DNA of 64,000 bases from Burkholderia aenigmatica (GCF_902499175.1 NZ_CABVQC010000046.1:1-64000), one strand, 5' to 3'; shown: positions 41,809-53,839, counted from the first letter of the stretch. The notes: generated from the sequence alone by a model not told the origin. Made by a program: numbers and translations.

Positions 41809-42119
41809 GCTTCCTCCATCACGCACTGCAGCGGATGCCCGGCCTGCCGCGCATGGGTAACGACTTGCTCAACCTTGGTCGACGCGATGTCCCGCGTATA
41901 GACCCCACAAACCCCTCGCCCTTCGCGATGGACCTTCAGCATGATCTGCGTGGCCGTCTCGCGATCCTTCTTGAAATACTCCTGGACCACCATCACGACG
42001 AACTCCATCGGCGTGAAGTCGTCGTTCAGCAGCACCACCTTGTACATCGAAGGCGGCTTGAGCTTCTGCTGCTTGCGTTCCAGGACGGTGCTGTCCTGCT
42101 TGTCCGGGATAATCGCCAT
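41805..42119 (-). CDS. clpS: ClpA adaptor protein ClpS
   Basis: This 104-residue adaptor has the conserved core [20 protein letters not shown] and [16 protein letters not shown]. The Asp-Asp pair binds the N-terminal amine of N-end-rule substrates, which ClpS hands to ClpAP. It is directly upstream of clpA, which it overlaps by 4 bp. Confidence 0.97.
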   Translation of the reverse strand: MAIIPDKQDSTVLERKQQKLKPPSMYKVVLLNDDFTPMEFVVMVVQEYFKKDRETATQIMLKVHREGRGVCGVYTRDIASTKVEQVVTHARQAGHPLQCVMEEA

Positions 42120-42485
42120 ACACCCATTCTAAACAACTCGGACAGGCCCGCAATCCTGCCATTACCCGACCGACCGGCCGGCGCCCTCCCCGGAATCCCG
42201 GAACACGCGATCTTCTTCGTGCCATACGAAAGCCGGCTGCGGTGCCGGCTTTCACGCGTGGCGCGGAACACGAACCGTCAGGGGGAACCGCACACGGAAC
42301 GTCGTGTCCGCATCCAGTATCCCACAAGCCGGGACGACTCGAACGCGTGTCACTCGAGCCTGGTATATGAGCCGATTATGCGGCTTTTCAAGACCTCGCG
42401 CTTGGCCGCGTGCTGCCAAGCAAAGCCGGAAAAACCCTGAAAATGGGTTCTTTACAACGACCCTCTAAACGTCTAAAAATTCCAC
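42120..42485. other. Gap between clpS and the cold-shock promoter
   Basis: 366 bp without a gene. It must hold the clpS promoter reading left and anything upstream of the cold-shock promoter reading right. Frames here are short, overlap each other and have no ribosome sites. I see no other clear site. Confidence 0.6.
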
Positions 42486-42514
42486 TTGACACTCCAATAA
42501 AGAGCGCCAACAAT
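42486..42514 (+). promoter_or_regulatory. Predicted cold-shock gene promoter and long leader
   Basis: A perfect TTGACA (42486-42491) and AACAAT (42509-42514), spaced by 17 bp, predict a start near 42521. The leader before the coding region would then be about 145 nt, the length typical of cspA-type mRNAs whose structure responds to temperature. The leader includes a small hairpin, TTTGCC GGTT GGCAAA, at 42535-42550. Confidence 0.5.
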
Positions 42515-42666
42515 CAAGCTGGCACTTTTTTCAATTTGCCGGTTGGCAAAATGAAAGAGGCCGAAGGTGAGCTTGTGAGGGGGGAACGGCTGTATTTTCC
42601 GGTCGTTTAGCTTTTCGAGCGTGCTCGTGGTAAGTAGCAGCGACTGTGTGACAGGGGAAGTAGGAA

Positions 42667-42870
42667 ATGGCAACTGGTATCGTTAAGTGGTTCAACGACG
42701 CGAAGGGCTTCGGTTTCATCACTCCCGATGAGGGCGGTGAGGATCTGTTTGCGCACTTCTCGGCTATCACCATGAATGGCTTCAAGACGCTGAAGGAAGG
42801 CCAGAAGGTGAGCTTTGACGTCGTTCAAGGACCGAAGGGCAAGCAAGCGTCGAACATCCAGGCCGCATAA
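42667..42870 (+). CDS. cspA: Cold-shock protein (CspA family)
   Basis: A 67-residue single cold-shock domain with RNP1 KGFGFI and RNP2 DLFAHF, beginning [18 protein letters not shown]. It is an RNA-binding protein thought to melt mRNA structure. Which of the several csp paralogues it is cannot be told from sequence alone. It is neighboured by clpS-clpA on the other strand, a common arrangement for the CspD/ClpAS locus. Confidence 0.93.
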   Translation: MATGIVKWFNDAKGFGFITPDEGGEDLFAHFSAITMNGFKTLKEGQKVSFDVVQGPKGKQASNIQAA

Positions 42871-42890
42871 GGCACCGGATATCAGACGAA

Positions 42891-42921
42891 GAAACCCGGC
42901 GCATGTATTGCGCCGGGTTTC
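42891..42921 (+). terminator. Terminator after the cold-shock gene
   Basis: Stem GAAACCCGGCGCA / TGCGCCGGGTTTC with a 5-nt loop, followed by TTTATTT. A second perfect stem follows at 42931. Confidence 0.88.
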
Positions 42922-42930
42922 TTTATTTGA

Positions 42931-42966
42931 GGCCGGCCAATCGATAATCGATTGGCCGGCCTTTTC
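42931..42966. terminator. Second hairpin after the cold-shock gene
   Basis: A 14-bp perfect stem (AGGCCGGCCAATCG / CGATTGGCCGGCCT, loop ATAAT) is followed by TTT on the plus strand. It lies only 9 bp beyond the first terminator, so the two act in tandem or this one belongs to the multicopper oxidase gene on the other strand. Confidence 0.7.
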
Positions 42967-43054
42967 GTTCAATCCCGATAATTGAACACGTATTGTCTTG
43001 TCTCGCGCGCGAATCGGATACTCGTCCGGCACGTGAAACATAATCACCACTTCG

Positions 43055-44662
43055 TTACACGACCTTCAGCGTGCCCATCATGCCGAGATCCTCGTGTTCG
43101 AGAATGTGGCAATGAAACATGCGCTCGCCGGGCATGTCTTGCGTGACGAGAATCGTCACGGTTTCACCGCTGCGCACGTTCACGGTATCGCGCCATGCAC
43201 GGAACGGTTCGCTCGTGCGCGAACCGCCCGACGCACGCTCGATCACCTGGAACTGCGTGCCGTGCAGGTGGAACGGGTGATCCATGTCGGTGCCATTGCG
43301 GATCGTCCAGCGCTCGATGTCGCCACGGCGGCTCGTGAGCGTCGCGCGGTGCGGCGCGTAGGTGTCGCCGTTGATCGTGAAGCGCATGCCCGCCGGGCGG
43401 CCGTGCGCCCCGCCCTTCATCATCGCGTCCATGTCCATCTCTTCGCCGAACGCGACCTCCTTGTGCGCGACCGGCTCTCCCATCGGCGGCACCGCGCGCA
43501 GCGTCGCCGGCAGCACACGTGCGGCGGCCGGCGCGAACGAGACGTCGGCCAGGGCCAGCGCCGGATCGGGCGGCAGGCTGCCGTGCCCGTCATCGTGCGA
43601 CATCGACATCTTGCGGCGGTCGTATTCAGCCGCCTGCAGCACCGCGCGCGACGGGCGATCGCCGGCACGCACCAGCAGCTCCGCCCGTTCGCCCGGCGCG
43701 ATCAGCAGCGACGTGACGCGGCGCGGTGCGTCGAACAGCCCGCCGTCGGTGCCCGCGTGCTCGAACGCGCGGCCGTCGTCGAACGCAACGCGCAGGTAGC
43801 GCGCGCTGCACGCGTTCCACACGCGCCAGCGCTCGTCGCCCGCGACGTCGATCCGCGGCCGGCGCGCGCCGTTGACCAGCACGAACTGGCCCTCGCGGCC
43901 GTTCATCCAGTCCATCATGTCGTTCGGTGCAATCGTGCCGTCGCGCGCAAGCTTCAGGTCCGACACGAACAGGTTGCGCTCGGGCCAGCCCGCCAGCGGA
44001 TCGTCCGCGGCGCGCACGATGAACGGGCCGGCCAGCCCGCGGAAGACCTGCTCGGCCGTCATCATGTGCGGATGCGGGTGGTACCAGTAGGTGCCGGCAC
44101 TCCCCTTCGGCAGCGTGAAGCGGTACACGCGCGACGCGCCGGGCGCGACCGGATCGGACGGATTGCCGTCCTGGTCGGGCGGCACGGACAGGCCGTGCCA
44201 GTGGATCGTCGACGGCTGCGGCAGCTGGTTCACGAACTTGATCTCGACCGTGTCGCCCTCGCGCACGTCGATCAGCGGACCGACGACGGGGCCCTGCGTG
44301 CCCGCGCCGAACTGCCAGAACGTGGTCGGCCGTGCACCGTGCAGCATCGGGCGCGCTACCGGCTGCGCCACCAGCGTGGCCCGGAACGTGCCGGGCTCGC
44401 GGCTTTCGTTCGCGAGCGTGCGCAGCGCCGCAAGCGGCGCGCCGGCCGGCAGCGCGTCGGCGGCCGCGAGCGCGGCCGGTGCGGACTTGCCGTGCTGCCC
44501 GTGACCCGCCATCCCCGACATGCCGGACATACCGGGCATGTCGTCCATCGAGTCCATACCGGCCATGCCTGCGTGACCGGCATGCTGCGCCCACGCGGCG
44601 CGCGCGAACAGCGACGCGGCCGCGACACCGATGGCGCGCGACAGGAAGGTTCTCCGTATCAT
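43055..44662 (-). CDS. Multicopper oxidase, Tat-exported (CopA/CueO type)
   Basis: A 535-residue three-domain copper oxidase. Start is ATG 44660-44662, with GAGGA upstream. The N-terminus is a Tat signal (RRTFLSRAIG, ending AAWAQHAG). A His/Met-rich stretch of about 40 residues follows (repeated MSGM-type units). The copper ligands are in HWHGLSVP, YHPHPHMM, HPFHLHGTQF and HCHILEHEDLGMM, so type 1, 2 and 3 sites look complete. It probably oxidises Cu(I) in the periplasm for copper tolerance. No regulator lies beside it. Confidence 0.93.
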   Translation of the reverse strand: MIRRTFLSRAIGVAAASLFARAAWAQHAGHAGMAGMDSMDDMPGMSGMSGMAGHGQHGKSAPAALAAADALPAGAPLAALRTLANESREPGTFRATLVAQPVARPMLHGARPTTFWQFGAGTQGPVVGPLIDVREGDTVEIKFVNQLPQPSTIHWHGLSVPPDQDGNPSDPVAPGASRVYRFTLPKGSAGTYWYHPHPHMMTAEQVFRGLAGPFIVRAADDPLAGWPERNLFVSDLKLARDGTIAPNDMMDWMNGREGQFVLVNGARRPRIDVAGDERWRVWNACSARYLRVAFDDGRAFEHAGTDGGLFDAPRRVTSLLIAPGERAELLVRAGDRPSRAVLQAAEYDRRKMSMSHDDGHGSLPPDPALALADVSFAPAAARVLPATLRAVPPMGEPVAHKEVAFGEEMDMDAMMKGGAHGRPAGMRFTINGDTYAPHRATLTSRRGDIERWTIRNGTDMDHPFHLHGTQFQVIERASGGSRTSEPFRAWRDTVNVRSGETVTILVTQDMPGERMFHCHILEHEDLGMMGTLKVV

Positions 44663-45316
44663 CAATCGTTCCTCGTTATCCATGCTGCGTCGCGCGGCCG
44701 CCGCAACGCCCGCGCCGGCGGGCTGTCGCTCGATGCGCGACGCGAATCCTGATGCCCGCGTCATCATAACCGCAGGCCCATATTGAAAAGCGCCGCCGCC
44801 GGCCGGGCGGCGATACGCCGCAGCGTTCAACAACGCCTTACCCGATTCATACACGTCGACCGACATCGCCGACCGGCGCTGCACGGCGCGTCATTCGCGA
44901 CCGCAACCCCACTCAACCCAGCCGCTTGCGGCTTCCAGGCGGTCGCCCGGCGCCTGTCGTTCGGCCTCGCCCTGGCGCTTGTCGCACCATCGGCCTGCCA
45001 ACCCGCCAATTTTTCACGATGCGGAACAAGTCTCTGCGTTGTAAAAATTCGTGGTGCAGGGCACAAATTTCCCGTTTCGCGATGCCAAAAAACGTTCCAC
45101 AATACAAAACGATGAGAATAATTATTTGTTTTTAAAAGAGAATTTTTGTTTAGTGAAGCCGTTCTACATGCACCATCCGATCGGGTCCCGGACGTAGACT
45201 TTGTCCCATGCACTGACGCTTCGCCACGACGTTCGATACGGAACCCGGTGCAAGCAGCCAGTCGGGCCATCAGGTGGCACAACAGAATCGCTTGTGATCA
45301 GAAAGGGAGAACGGAA
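44663..45316. other. 654-bp gap with an AT-rich island
   Basis: No convincing gene. The left part is GC-rich and upstream of the copper oxidase. From about 45010 to 45160 the sequence turns AT-rich (TAATTATTTGTTTTTAAAAG), very unlike the neighbourhood. It probably contains the promoter of the small gene at 45317. A Fur-box-like segment, GATGAGAATAATTATTTGT (45112-45130), matches 12 of 19 bases of the classical consensus, which is suggestive only. Confidence 0.5.
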
Positions 45317-45541
45317 ATGAAGGGATTTCGCTTTGGTTCAGCGCTCGGGTCGTTCTACATCCTGCCGGGTAACGGCGGCTGGGAAGCGACGTTCGGCAAC
45401 GCCCTGCTCGGCGCGTTCTCGTGCCCCGAAGTGGCAGCCGACCACATCTCCCGCGGCGACTGCGAGCAACTGTCCGAACTGGACACGGCCACGCTCGAAG
45501 TGCCGCACGAAATCGCCGAATGGGAAATCGTTCACGTCTGA
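45317..45541 (+). CDS. Small protein of unknown function (74 residues)
   Basis: The frame begins [20 protein letters not shown] and is preceded by GGGAGAACGGAA, a good ribosome site. It has an acidic C-terminal half ([11 protein letters not shown]) and no signal peptide or membrane helix. A strong terminator lies 18 bp past the stop. I do not recognise the family. The AT-rich region upstream would supply its promoter. Confidence 0.72.
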   Translation: MKGFRFGSALGSFYILPGNGGWEATFGNALLGAFSCPEVAADHISRGDCEQLSELDTATLEVPHEIAEWEIVHV

Positions 45542-45559
45542 ATGGCAAGCCTGCAACGA

Positions 45560-45587
45560 AAAACGCCCCGGGCGTCCGGGGCGTTTT
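45560..45587. terminator. Terminator between the small gene and monomeric IDH
   Basis: Stem AAAACGCCCCG / CGGGGCGTTTT with a 6-nt loop, T on both strands. Confidence 0.9.
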
Positions 45588-45664
45588 CCTTTTGTAACGG
45601 GCGGCAGGCGGCAATGCCCGCCGCGCCGGTACACGCATCGACTCGCGCGATCGCGCGGCCCGCG

Positions 45665-48016
<2,352 letters not shown>

Positions 48017-48173
48017 TCATGTTCTACCTTGCAGGGGCTCCGGGCCGCATCGCGGCGCCGCGGCCCGCATGCCGGACCGCCCTGCCAACAAACCTGCCAT
48101 CCACGAAACGCTCCGGCGCCGGCAGTAGGCGCCGGGGCGGCCGGACACGCGCCGGCCCACCCCGGAAGGGGAC

Positions 48174-49430
48174 TTACATGTTCTCGATCAGCACTTCACC
48201 GAAGCCCGAGCACGACACCTGCGTCGCACCTTCCATCAGGCGCGCGAAGTCGTACGTGACGCGCTTCTGCAGGATCGACTTCTCCATCGCGGCGATGATC
48301 GTGTCGGCTGCTTCCGTCCAGCCGAGGTGGCGCAGCATCATTTCCGCCGACAGGATCTCGGAACCGGGGTTCACGTAATCCTTGCCCGCGTACTTCGGCG
48401 CGGTGCCGTGGGTCGCTTCGAACATCGCGACCGAATCCGACAGGTTCGCACCCGGCGCGATCCCGATGCCGCCGACCTGCGCGGCCAGCGCGTCGGAGAT
48501 GTAGTCGCCGTTCAGGTTCAGCGTGGCGATCACGTCGTATTCCGCCGGGCGCAGCAGGATCTGCTGCAGGAACGCATCGGCGATCGAATCCTTGATCACG
48601 ATCTCGTTGCCCGTCTTCGGGTTCTTCACACGCATCCACGGGCCGCCGTCGATCAGCTCGCCGCCGAATTCCTTCTGCGCGAGTGCGTAGCCAGCATCAC
48701 GGAACAGGCCTTCCGTGAACTTCATGATGTTGCCCTTGTGCACCAGCGTGACCGACTTGCGATCGTTGTCGATCGCGTACTGGATCGCCTTGCGCACGAG
48801 ACGCTCGGTGCCTTCGGTCGACACGGGCTTGACGCCGATCCCCGAGGTTTCCGGGAAGCGGATCTTCTTCACGCCCATCTCGTCCTGCAGGAACTTGATC
48901 ACCTTCTTCGCCTGCTCGGAGCCCGCGGCCCATTCGATGCCCGCGTAGATGTCTTCCGAGTTCTCGCGGAAGATCACCATGTCGATCTTTTGCGGCTCGC
49001 GCACCGGCGACGGCACGCCCTTGAAGTACTGCACCGGCCGCAGGCACACGTACAGGTCGAGTTCCTGGCGCAGCGCGACGTTCAGCGAACGGATACCGCC
49101 GCCGACCGGGGTCGTGAGCGGCCCCTTGATCGACACCACGTATTCCTTGAGCACCTGCAGCGTTTCGTCCGGGAGCCACACGTCCGGGCCGTACACCTTC
49201 GTCGCCTTCTCGCCCGCGAAGATCTCCATCCAGTGGATCTTGCGCTTGCCCTTGTAGGCATGCGCGACCGCCGCGTCGACGACCTTGATCATGACCGGCG
49301 TGATATCGAAGCCCGTACCGTCGCCTTCGATATAGGGAATGATCGGCTGATCGGAAACGTTGAGAGAGAAGTCCTTGTTGACGGTGATCTTGTCACCGCC
49401 TTCCGGAACCTTGATGTGCTGATACGGCAT
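48174..49430 (-). CDS. icd: NADP isocitrate dehydrogenase, dimeric type
   Basis: A 418-residue homodimeric IDH of the E. coli Icd family. It shows [29 protein letters not shown] and the substrate/metal region [14 protein letters not shown]. It serves the TCA cycle and NADPH supply. A perfect 16-bp palindrome stands 165 bp upstream of the start codon. The two unrelated IDHs side by side imply separate regulation. Confidence 0.95.
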   Translation of the reverse strand: MPYQHIKVPEGGDKITVNKDFSLNVSDQPIIPYIEGDGTGFDITPVMIKVVDAAVAHAYKGKRKIHWMEIFAGEKATKVYGPDVWLPDETLQVLKEYVVSIKGPLTTPVGGGIRSLNVALRQELDLYVCLRPVQYFKGVPSPVREPQKIDMVIFRENSEDIYAGIEWAAGSEQAKKVIKFLQDEMGVKKIRFPETSGIGVKPVSTEGTERLVRKAIQYAIDNDRKSVTLVHKGNIMKFTEGLFRDAGYALAQKEFGGELIDGGPWMRVKNPKTGNEIVIKDSIADAFLQQILLRPAEYDVIATLNLNGDYISDALAAQVGGIGIAPGANLSDSVAMFEATHGTAPKYAGKDYVNPGSEILSAEMMLRHLGWTEAADTIIAAMEKSILQKRVTYDFARLMEGATQVSCSGFGEVLIENM

Positions 49431-49595
49431 GATCGACTCCAGTGACGTGGCTGAGCAGGTGATGCTGGTCGAAGCTGCGCGCGCGGCGGGGGCGCGGCAT
49501 GGCCACCCCGTGACGGCAACAGCGAGCCGCTATTCTAGCGCCCCAACCGGGCACTTCGGCATGAAGCGCGGCACTGCGTATCAAGACCCCACTTA

Positions 49596-49611
49596 TGTCT
49601 TATATAAGACA
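49596..49611. promoter_or_regulatory. Perfect 16-bp palindrome, probable operator
   Basis: TGTCTTATATAAGACA reads the same on both strands. It lies between the divergent icd and rluE starts, 166 bp from icd and 97 bp from rluE, in an AT-rich patch. The half-site TCTTAT is also seen just to the left (ACTTATGTCTTAT). Symmetry of this kind suits a dimeric regulator of the GntR or similar class; central-metabolism genes are plausible targets. Confidence 0.55.
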
Positions 49612-49707
49612 GAGGACTTGCCGTTCCGTATTATGCATTAAGATTCCGCCATTTGCCATAGACCGCCCGCCCCCGCTTCCCGCGGCCCGCCGGGCGGACG
49701 CCCCGCC

Positions 49708-50286
49708 ATGAACCTGATCGCCCTCAACAAGCCGTTCGGCACGATTTGCCAGTTTTCCGCGCACGAGACGCGCCCGTCGCTCGGCGACTGGGTAAAAACG
49801 CCCGGCGTCTACGCGGCCGGCCGGCTGGACGCGGACAGCGAGGGCTTGCTGCTGCTCACCGACGACGGCGCGCTGCAGGCGCGCATCGCCGAACCGCGCC
49901 ACAAGCTCGTCAAGCGCTACTGGGCGCAGGTCGAGGGCTCGCCCGGCCCCGCCGACCTGAAGGCGCTCGCGCGCGGCGTCGACCTCGGCGACTACGTGAC
50001 GCGCCCATGCCGCGCCGAATTCATCGAACCGCCCGACACGCTGTGGCCGCGCAACCCGCCGATCCGCTACCGCGCCGCGATCCCGACGACGTGGATCGAG
50101 CTGGCGATCACCGAAGGCAAGAACCGGCAGGTGCGCCGGATGACGGCGGCCGTCGGCTTCCCGACGTTGCGCCTGGTGCGCGTCGGCGTCGGAGCGCTGG
50201 ATATATTTGCGCTCGGCATTGCACCGGGAGAAACAATCGCGCTGCCGCCGCGCGCGCCGTGGGACGGTTTCGCGCCCGCCGGATGA
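49708..50286 (+). CDS. rluE: 23S rRNA pseudouridine synthase, RluE-like
   Basis: This 192-residue catalytic-domain-only member of the RsuA/RluB/E/F family lacks an S4 domain. The catalytic aspartate is in AAGRLDADSEGLLLLT, and ITEGKNRQVRRMTAAVGFPTLRL is the typical closing segment. Short members without S4 are usually RluE, which modifies U2457 of 23S rRNA. A short hairpin with T tract overlaps its 3' end at 50289. Confidence 0.85.
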   Translation: MNLIALNKPFGTICQFSAHETRPSLGDWVKTPGVYAAGRLDADSEGLLLLTDDGALQARIAEPRHKLVKRYWAQVEGSPGPADLKALARGVDLGDYVTRPCRAEFIEPPDTLWPRNPPIRYRAAIPTTWIELAITEGKNRQVRRMTAAVGFPTLRLVRVGVGALDIFALGIAPGETIALPPRAPWDGFAPAG

Positions 50287-50288
50287 CG

Positions 50289-50310
50289 AATTCGCGACGG
50301 GCGAATTTTT
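50289..50310 (+). terminator. Terminator after rluE
   Basis: Stem AATTCGC / GCGAATT with a 5-nt loop, followed by TTT, starting 2 bp past the stop. Confidence 0.6.
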
Positions 50311-50567
50311 CGTCATCTTTTTCGTCAACCGCCTGCAAAGATCGCGCGTTAAACCACGCAGATGCCAACCTTAGCTATCCGGCATTGGCAGCCGAACCCG
50401 TGTTTGCGTCACGAAAGCGACGTTTTAATCGAATACGATTCGGCGCCCGCAGCGCAATGAGAAATTTCTCGAAGCGTCTGTCAACCGAAAGGTGGATGGC
50501 ACCGTTAGACGACATGACTCCTATTGCCGGGTCATTTGGTTAATTAACTAAAGCTGAGGAACACAAC

Positions 50568-50783
50568 ATGAACAAACTGATCGCCGCTCTGGTCGCTGGC
50601 CTCTTCGCAACGGCTGCTTTCGCACAAGCATCGGCTCCGGAAGCTGCTCCGGCAGCTGCTGAAGCTGCTTCGGCACCGGCTAAGCACGCTGCTAAGAAGC
50701 ACCACGCAGCTAAGAAGCACCACAAGGCATCGAAGAAGGCTGCAGCAAGCGACGCAGCAGCACCGGCAGCTGCTTCGAACTAA
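50568..50783 (+). CDS. Ala/Lys/His-rich exported small protein (Asr-like)
   Basis: A 71-residue protein with a signal peptide (MNKLIAALVAGLFATAAFAQ, cleavage near 19). Its mature part is almost entirely alanine, lysine, histidine, proline and serine, with repeated AKKHH units (KHAAKKHHAAKKHHKASKK). It resembles the enterobacterial acid-shock protein Asr in composition and layout. Ribosome site and terminator are both present. It is probably a cationic periplasmic protein; acid induction is inference. Confidence 0.75.
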   Translation: MNKLIAALVAGLFATAAFAQASAPEAAPAAAEAASAPAKHAAKKHHAAKKHHKASKKAAASDAAAPAAASN

Positions 50784-50842
50784 GTAAGCTTGCTGTAATA
50801 ACGCAGTCAAGAACACGCAGTCTTGCCGTTCTTACGGCGTTG

Positions 50843-50878
50843 AAAGGCAGATCACCGCAAGGCGATCTGCCTTTTTCT
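50843..50878 (+). terminator. Terminator after the Asr-like gene
   Basis: Stem AAAGGCAGATC / GATCTGCCTTT, with paired bases continuing into the loop, followed by TTC and further T, 60 bp past the stop. Confidence 0.88.
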
Positions 50879-50943
50879 TTTGTGTGCCCGCCGGTGCGCA
50901 TCGCGTACCATGCGGGTCTCGTTTTCCAGATAGGAGCCTTGCT

Positions 50944-51444
50944 GTGCAATTCTCCCTGCGCTCGTCGCTCGGCCGCCTTGCGCGCGCCGCCGTGTTTCCC
51001 GCCGCGCTCGCCGTCCTCGCGCTCGGCATGCAGGCCGCCAGCGCGCAAGTGCCCCCTGGCGCCAAGCAGCCGAGCGAATTCCCGCGCGTGAAGCTGCGCG
51101 CCGGCATGTACGTGATCGACGCGGCCGTCGCCGCGAACGACCCCGACCGCGAACAGGGGCTGATGTACCGTTCGCAGCTCGCGCCGAACGAAGGCATGCT
51201 GTTCGTGTTCAACGAGAACGCCGTGCACTGCTTCTGGATGAAGAACACGCTGATCCCGCTGTCGATCGCGTTCATCCGCGCGGACGGCACGATCACCGAC
51301 ATCGACGAGATGAAGGCCGAGACGACCGACAACCACTGCCCGCGCAACAACGGCGTCTACGCGCTCGAAATGAGCAAGGGCTGGTTCGCGGCGAAGGGCA
51401 TCAAGCCCGGCATGAAGCTCGAAGGGCTGCCGAAGGCCCAGTAA
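50944..51444 (+). CDS. DUF192 family exported protein
   Basis: This 166-residue protein begins with GTG 50944-50946, 9 nt after AGGAG. A signal peptide (to about residue 35, ending ASAQ) precedes a DUF192 domain with GLMYRSQLAPNEGMLFVF, HCFWMKNTLIPLSIAFI and YALEMSKGWFAAKGI. The domain is a small beta barrel of unknown role in envelope or copper-related settings. It is read alone, with a terminator after it. Confidence 0.85.
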   Translation: MQFSLRSSLGRLARAAVFPAALAVLALGMQAASAQVPPGAKQPSEFPRVKLRAGMYVIDAAVAANDPDREQGLMYRSQLAPNEGMLFVFNENAVHCFWMKNTLIPLSIAFIRADGTITDIDEMKAETTDNHCPRNNGVYALEMSKGWFAAKGIKPGMKLEGLPKAQ

Positions 51445-51480
51445 CGGCCATTGCCGCGGCGCCGCGCCGCGCATCGACCG

Positions 51481-51514
51481 AAGCCGGCCGCCCGTTGCGC
51501 GCCGGCTTTTTTTT
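51481..51514 (+). terminator. Terminator after the DUF192 gene
   Basis: Stem AAGCCGGC / GCCGGCTT with a 12-nt loop, followed by six T. Confidence 0.85.
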
Positions 51515-51662
51515 CGCCCGCCGGCAGTGGCACCCGGCTTGATTCCGCCAGTGCCGGCCGCATCTGCAAAAGCCACGCGCAAGCGCTATGCTTTAAGTCT
51601 CGCTAGTCCAGCCCGGGCCGGCCCCGCCGGCCCGCTTACGATCCGAACCTAAGGAGGTTCAC

Positions 51663-53774
51663 GTGCCCCGCAAAACCCCCATCGAGCGCTATCGCAATAT
51701 CGGGATCAGCGCTCACATCGATGCCGGCAAAACCACGACGACCGAGCGCATCCTGTTTTACACCGGCGTGAGCCACAAGATCGGTGAAGTGCACGACGGC
51801 GCGGCCACGATGGACTGGATGGAGCAGGAGCAGGAACGCGGCATCACGATCACGTCGGCCGCGACCACGGCCTTCTGGAAGGGCATGGCCGGCAATTATC
51901 CGGAGCACCGGATCAACATCATCGACACGCCCGGGCACGTCGACTTCACGATCGAAGTCGAGCGCTCGATGCGCGTGCTCGACGGCGCGTGCATGGTCTA
52001 CGACTCGGTCGGCGGCGTGCAGCCGCAGTCTGAAACCGTCTGGCGCCAGGCCAACAAGTACAAGGTGCCGCGCATCGCGTTCGTCAACAAGATGGACCGC
52101 ATCGGCGCCGATTTCTTCCGCGTGCAGCGGCAGATCGGCGAGCGCCTGAAAGGCGTCGCCGTGCCGATCCAGATTCCGATCGGTGCGGAAGATCATTTCC
52201 AGGGCGTCGTCGATCTCGTGAAGATGAAGGCTATCGTGTGGGACGACGAAAGCCAGGGCGTGAAGTTCGCGTACGAGGACATCCCCGCGAACCTGGTCGA
52301 GCTTGCGCACGAATGGCGCGAGAAGATGGTCGAGGCCGCGGCGGAAGCGAGCGAGGAACTGCTCGAGAAGTACCTGCACGATCATGAATCGCTGACCGAG
52401 GACGAGATCAAGGCCGCGCTGCGCAAGCGCACGATCGCGAACGAGATCGTGCCGATGCTGTGCGGCAGCGCGTTCAAGAACAAGGGCGTGCAGGCGATGC
52501 TCGACGCGGTGATCGACTACCTGCCGTCGCCGGTCGACGTGCCCGCAATCCTCGGCCACGACTTCGCCGATCCGGAAAAGCCCGCGGAACGCCATCCGAG
52601 CGATGACGAGCCGTTCTCGTCGCTCGCGTTCAAGATCATGACCGACCCGTTCGTCGGGCAGCTGATCTTCTTCCGCGTGTATTCGGGTGTCGTCGAATCG
52701 GGCGACACGGTGCTCAACGCGACCAAGGACAAGAAGGAACGGCTCGGCCGGATCCTGCAGATGCACGCGAACGAGCGCAAGGAGATCAAGGAAGTGCGCG
52801 CGGGCGACATCGCGGCGGCCGTCGGCCTGAAGGAAGCGACCACCGGCGACACGCTGTGCGATCCGGCCAAGCCGATCATCCTCGAGAAGATGGAGTTCCC
52901 GGAGCCGGTGATCTCGCAGGCGGTCGAGCCGAAGACGAAGGCCGACCAGGAAAAGATGGGCCTCGCGCTGAACCGTCTCGCGCAGGAAGATCCGTCGTTC
53001 CGCGTGCAGACCGACGAAGAATCCGGCCAGACGATCATTTCAGGGATGGGCGAGCTCCACCTCGAAATCCTGGTCGACCGGATGAAACGCGAATTCGGCG
53101 TCGAAGCGACGGTCGGCAAGCCGCAGGTCGCGTATCGCGAGACGGTGCGCACCACGGCGTCCGACGTCGAAGGCAAGTTCGTCAAGCAGTCGGGTGGCCG
53201 CGGCCAGTACGGCCATGCGGTGATCACGCTCGAACCGAACCCGGGCAAAGGCTACGAGTTCCTCGACGAGATCAAGGGCGGCGTGATTCCGCGCGAATTC
53301 ATCCCGGCCGTCGACAAGGGCATCACCGAGACGCTGAAGAGCGGCGTGCTCGCGGGCTACCCGGTCGTCGACGTGAAGGTGCACCTGACGTTCGGCTCGT
53401 ACCACGACGTCGACTCGAACGAAAACGCGTTCCGGATGGCCGGCTCGATGGCGTTCAAGGAAGCGATGCGCAAGGCGAAGCCCGTGCTGCTCGAGCCGAT
53501 GATGGCCGTCGAGGTCGAGACGCCCGAGGAATTCATGGGCAACGTGATGGGCGACCTGTCGAGCCGGCGCGGCATCGTGCAGGGAATGGAAGACATCGCC
53601 GGTGGCGGCGGCAAGCTCGTGCGCGCCGAAGTGCCGCTTGCGGAAATGTTCGGCTATTCGACGTCGCTGCGCTCGGCCACGCAGGGCCGCGCGACCTACA
53701 CGATGGAGTTCAAGCAGTACGCAGAAACGCCGGCCAACGTATCGGAAGGCGTGATCAGCGCGAGAGTGAAGTAA
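51663..53774 (+). CDS. fusA: Elongation factor G (stand-alone copy)
   Basis: A 703-residue translational GTPase. G1 is [13 protein letters not shown] near residue 18, G3 is DTPGHVDF and G4 is NKMD. It has full EF-G length, with the domain-IV segment [10 protein letters not shown] and [11 protein letters not shown]. The neighbours are not rpsL, rpsG or tuf, so this is not the str-operon copy. Burkholderia genomes commonly have a second EF-G. AGGAGG lies 7 bases before the start. Confidence 0.94.
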   Translation: MPRKTPIERYRNIGISAHIDAGKTTTTERILFYTGVSHKIGEVHDGAATMDWMEQEQERGITITSAATTAFWKGMAGNYPEHRINIIDTPGHVDFTIEVERSMRVLDGACMVYDSVGGVQPQSETVWRQANKYKVPRIAFVNKMDRIGADFFRVQRQIGERLKGVAVPIQIPIGAEDHFQGVVDLVKMKAIVWDDESQGVKFAYEDIPANLVELAHEWREKMVEAAAEASEELLEKYLHDHESLTEDEIKAALRKRTIANEIVPMLCGSAFKNKGVQAMLDAVIDYLPSPVDVPAILGHDFADPEKPAERHPSDDEPFSSLAFKIMTDPFVGQLIFFRVYSGVVESGDTVLNATKDKKERLGRILQMHANERKEIKEVRAGDIAAAVGLKEATTGDTLCDPAKPIILEKMEFPEPVISQAVEPKTKADQEKMGLALNRLAQEDPSFRVQTDEESGQTIISGMGELHLEILVDRMKREFGVEATVGKPQVAYRETVRTTASDVEGKFVKQSGGRGQYGHAVITLEPNPGKGYEFLDEIKGGVIPREFIPAVDKGITETLKSGVLAGYPVVDVKVHLTFGSYHDVDSNENAFRMAGSMAFKEAMRKAKPVLLEPMMAVEVETPEEFMGNVMGDLSSRRGIVQGMEDIAGGGGKLVRAEVPLAEMFGYSTSLRSATQGRATYTMEFKQYAETPANVSEGVISARVK

Positions 53775-53810
53775 GCGCAGCGCGCTCGCGCGCTGTCGCC
53801 TGCAGGCAAG

Positions 53811-53839
53811 GCCCGTCCGGTTCCGGACGGGCTTTTTTT
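53811..53839 (+). terminator. Terminator after fusA
   Basis: Perfect 10-bp stem GCCCGTCCGG / CCGGACGGGC with a 2-nt loop and seven T. Confidence 0.92.

Noticed and set aside
45060-45110. IclR-type operator in the AT-rich island (TTCCACAATACAAAACG)
   Set aside because: Only the outer bases are symmetric, and no IclR gene is adjacent; too weak to list as a site.
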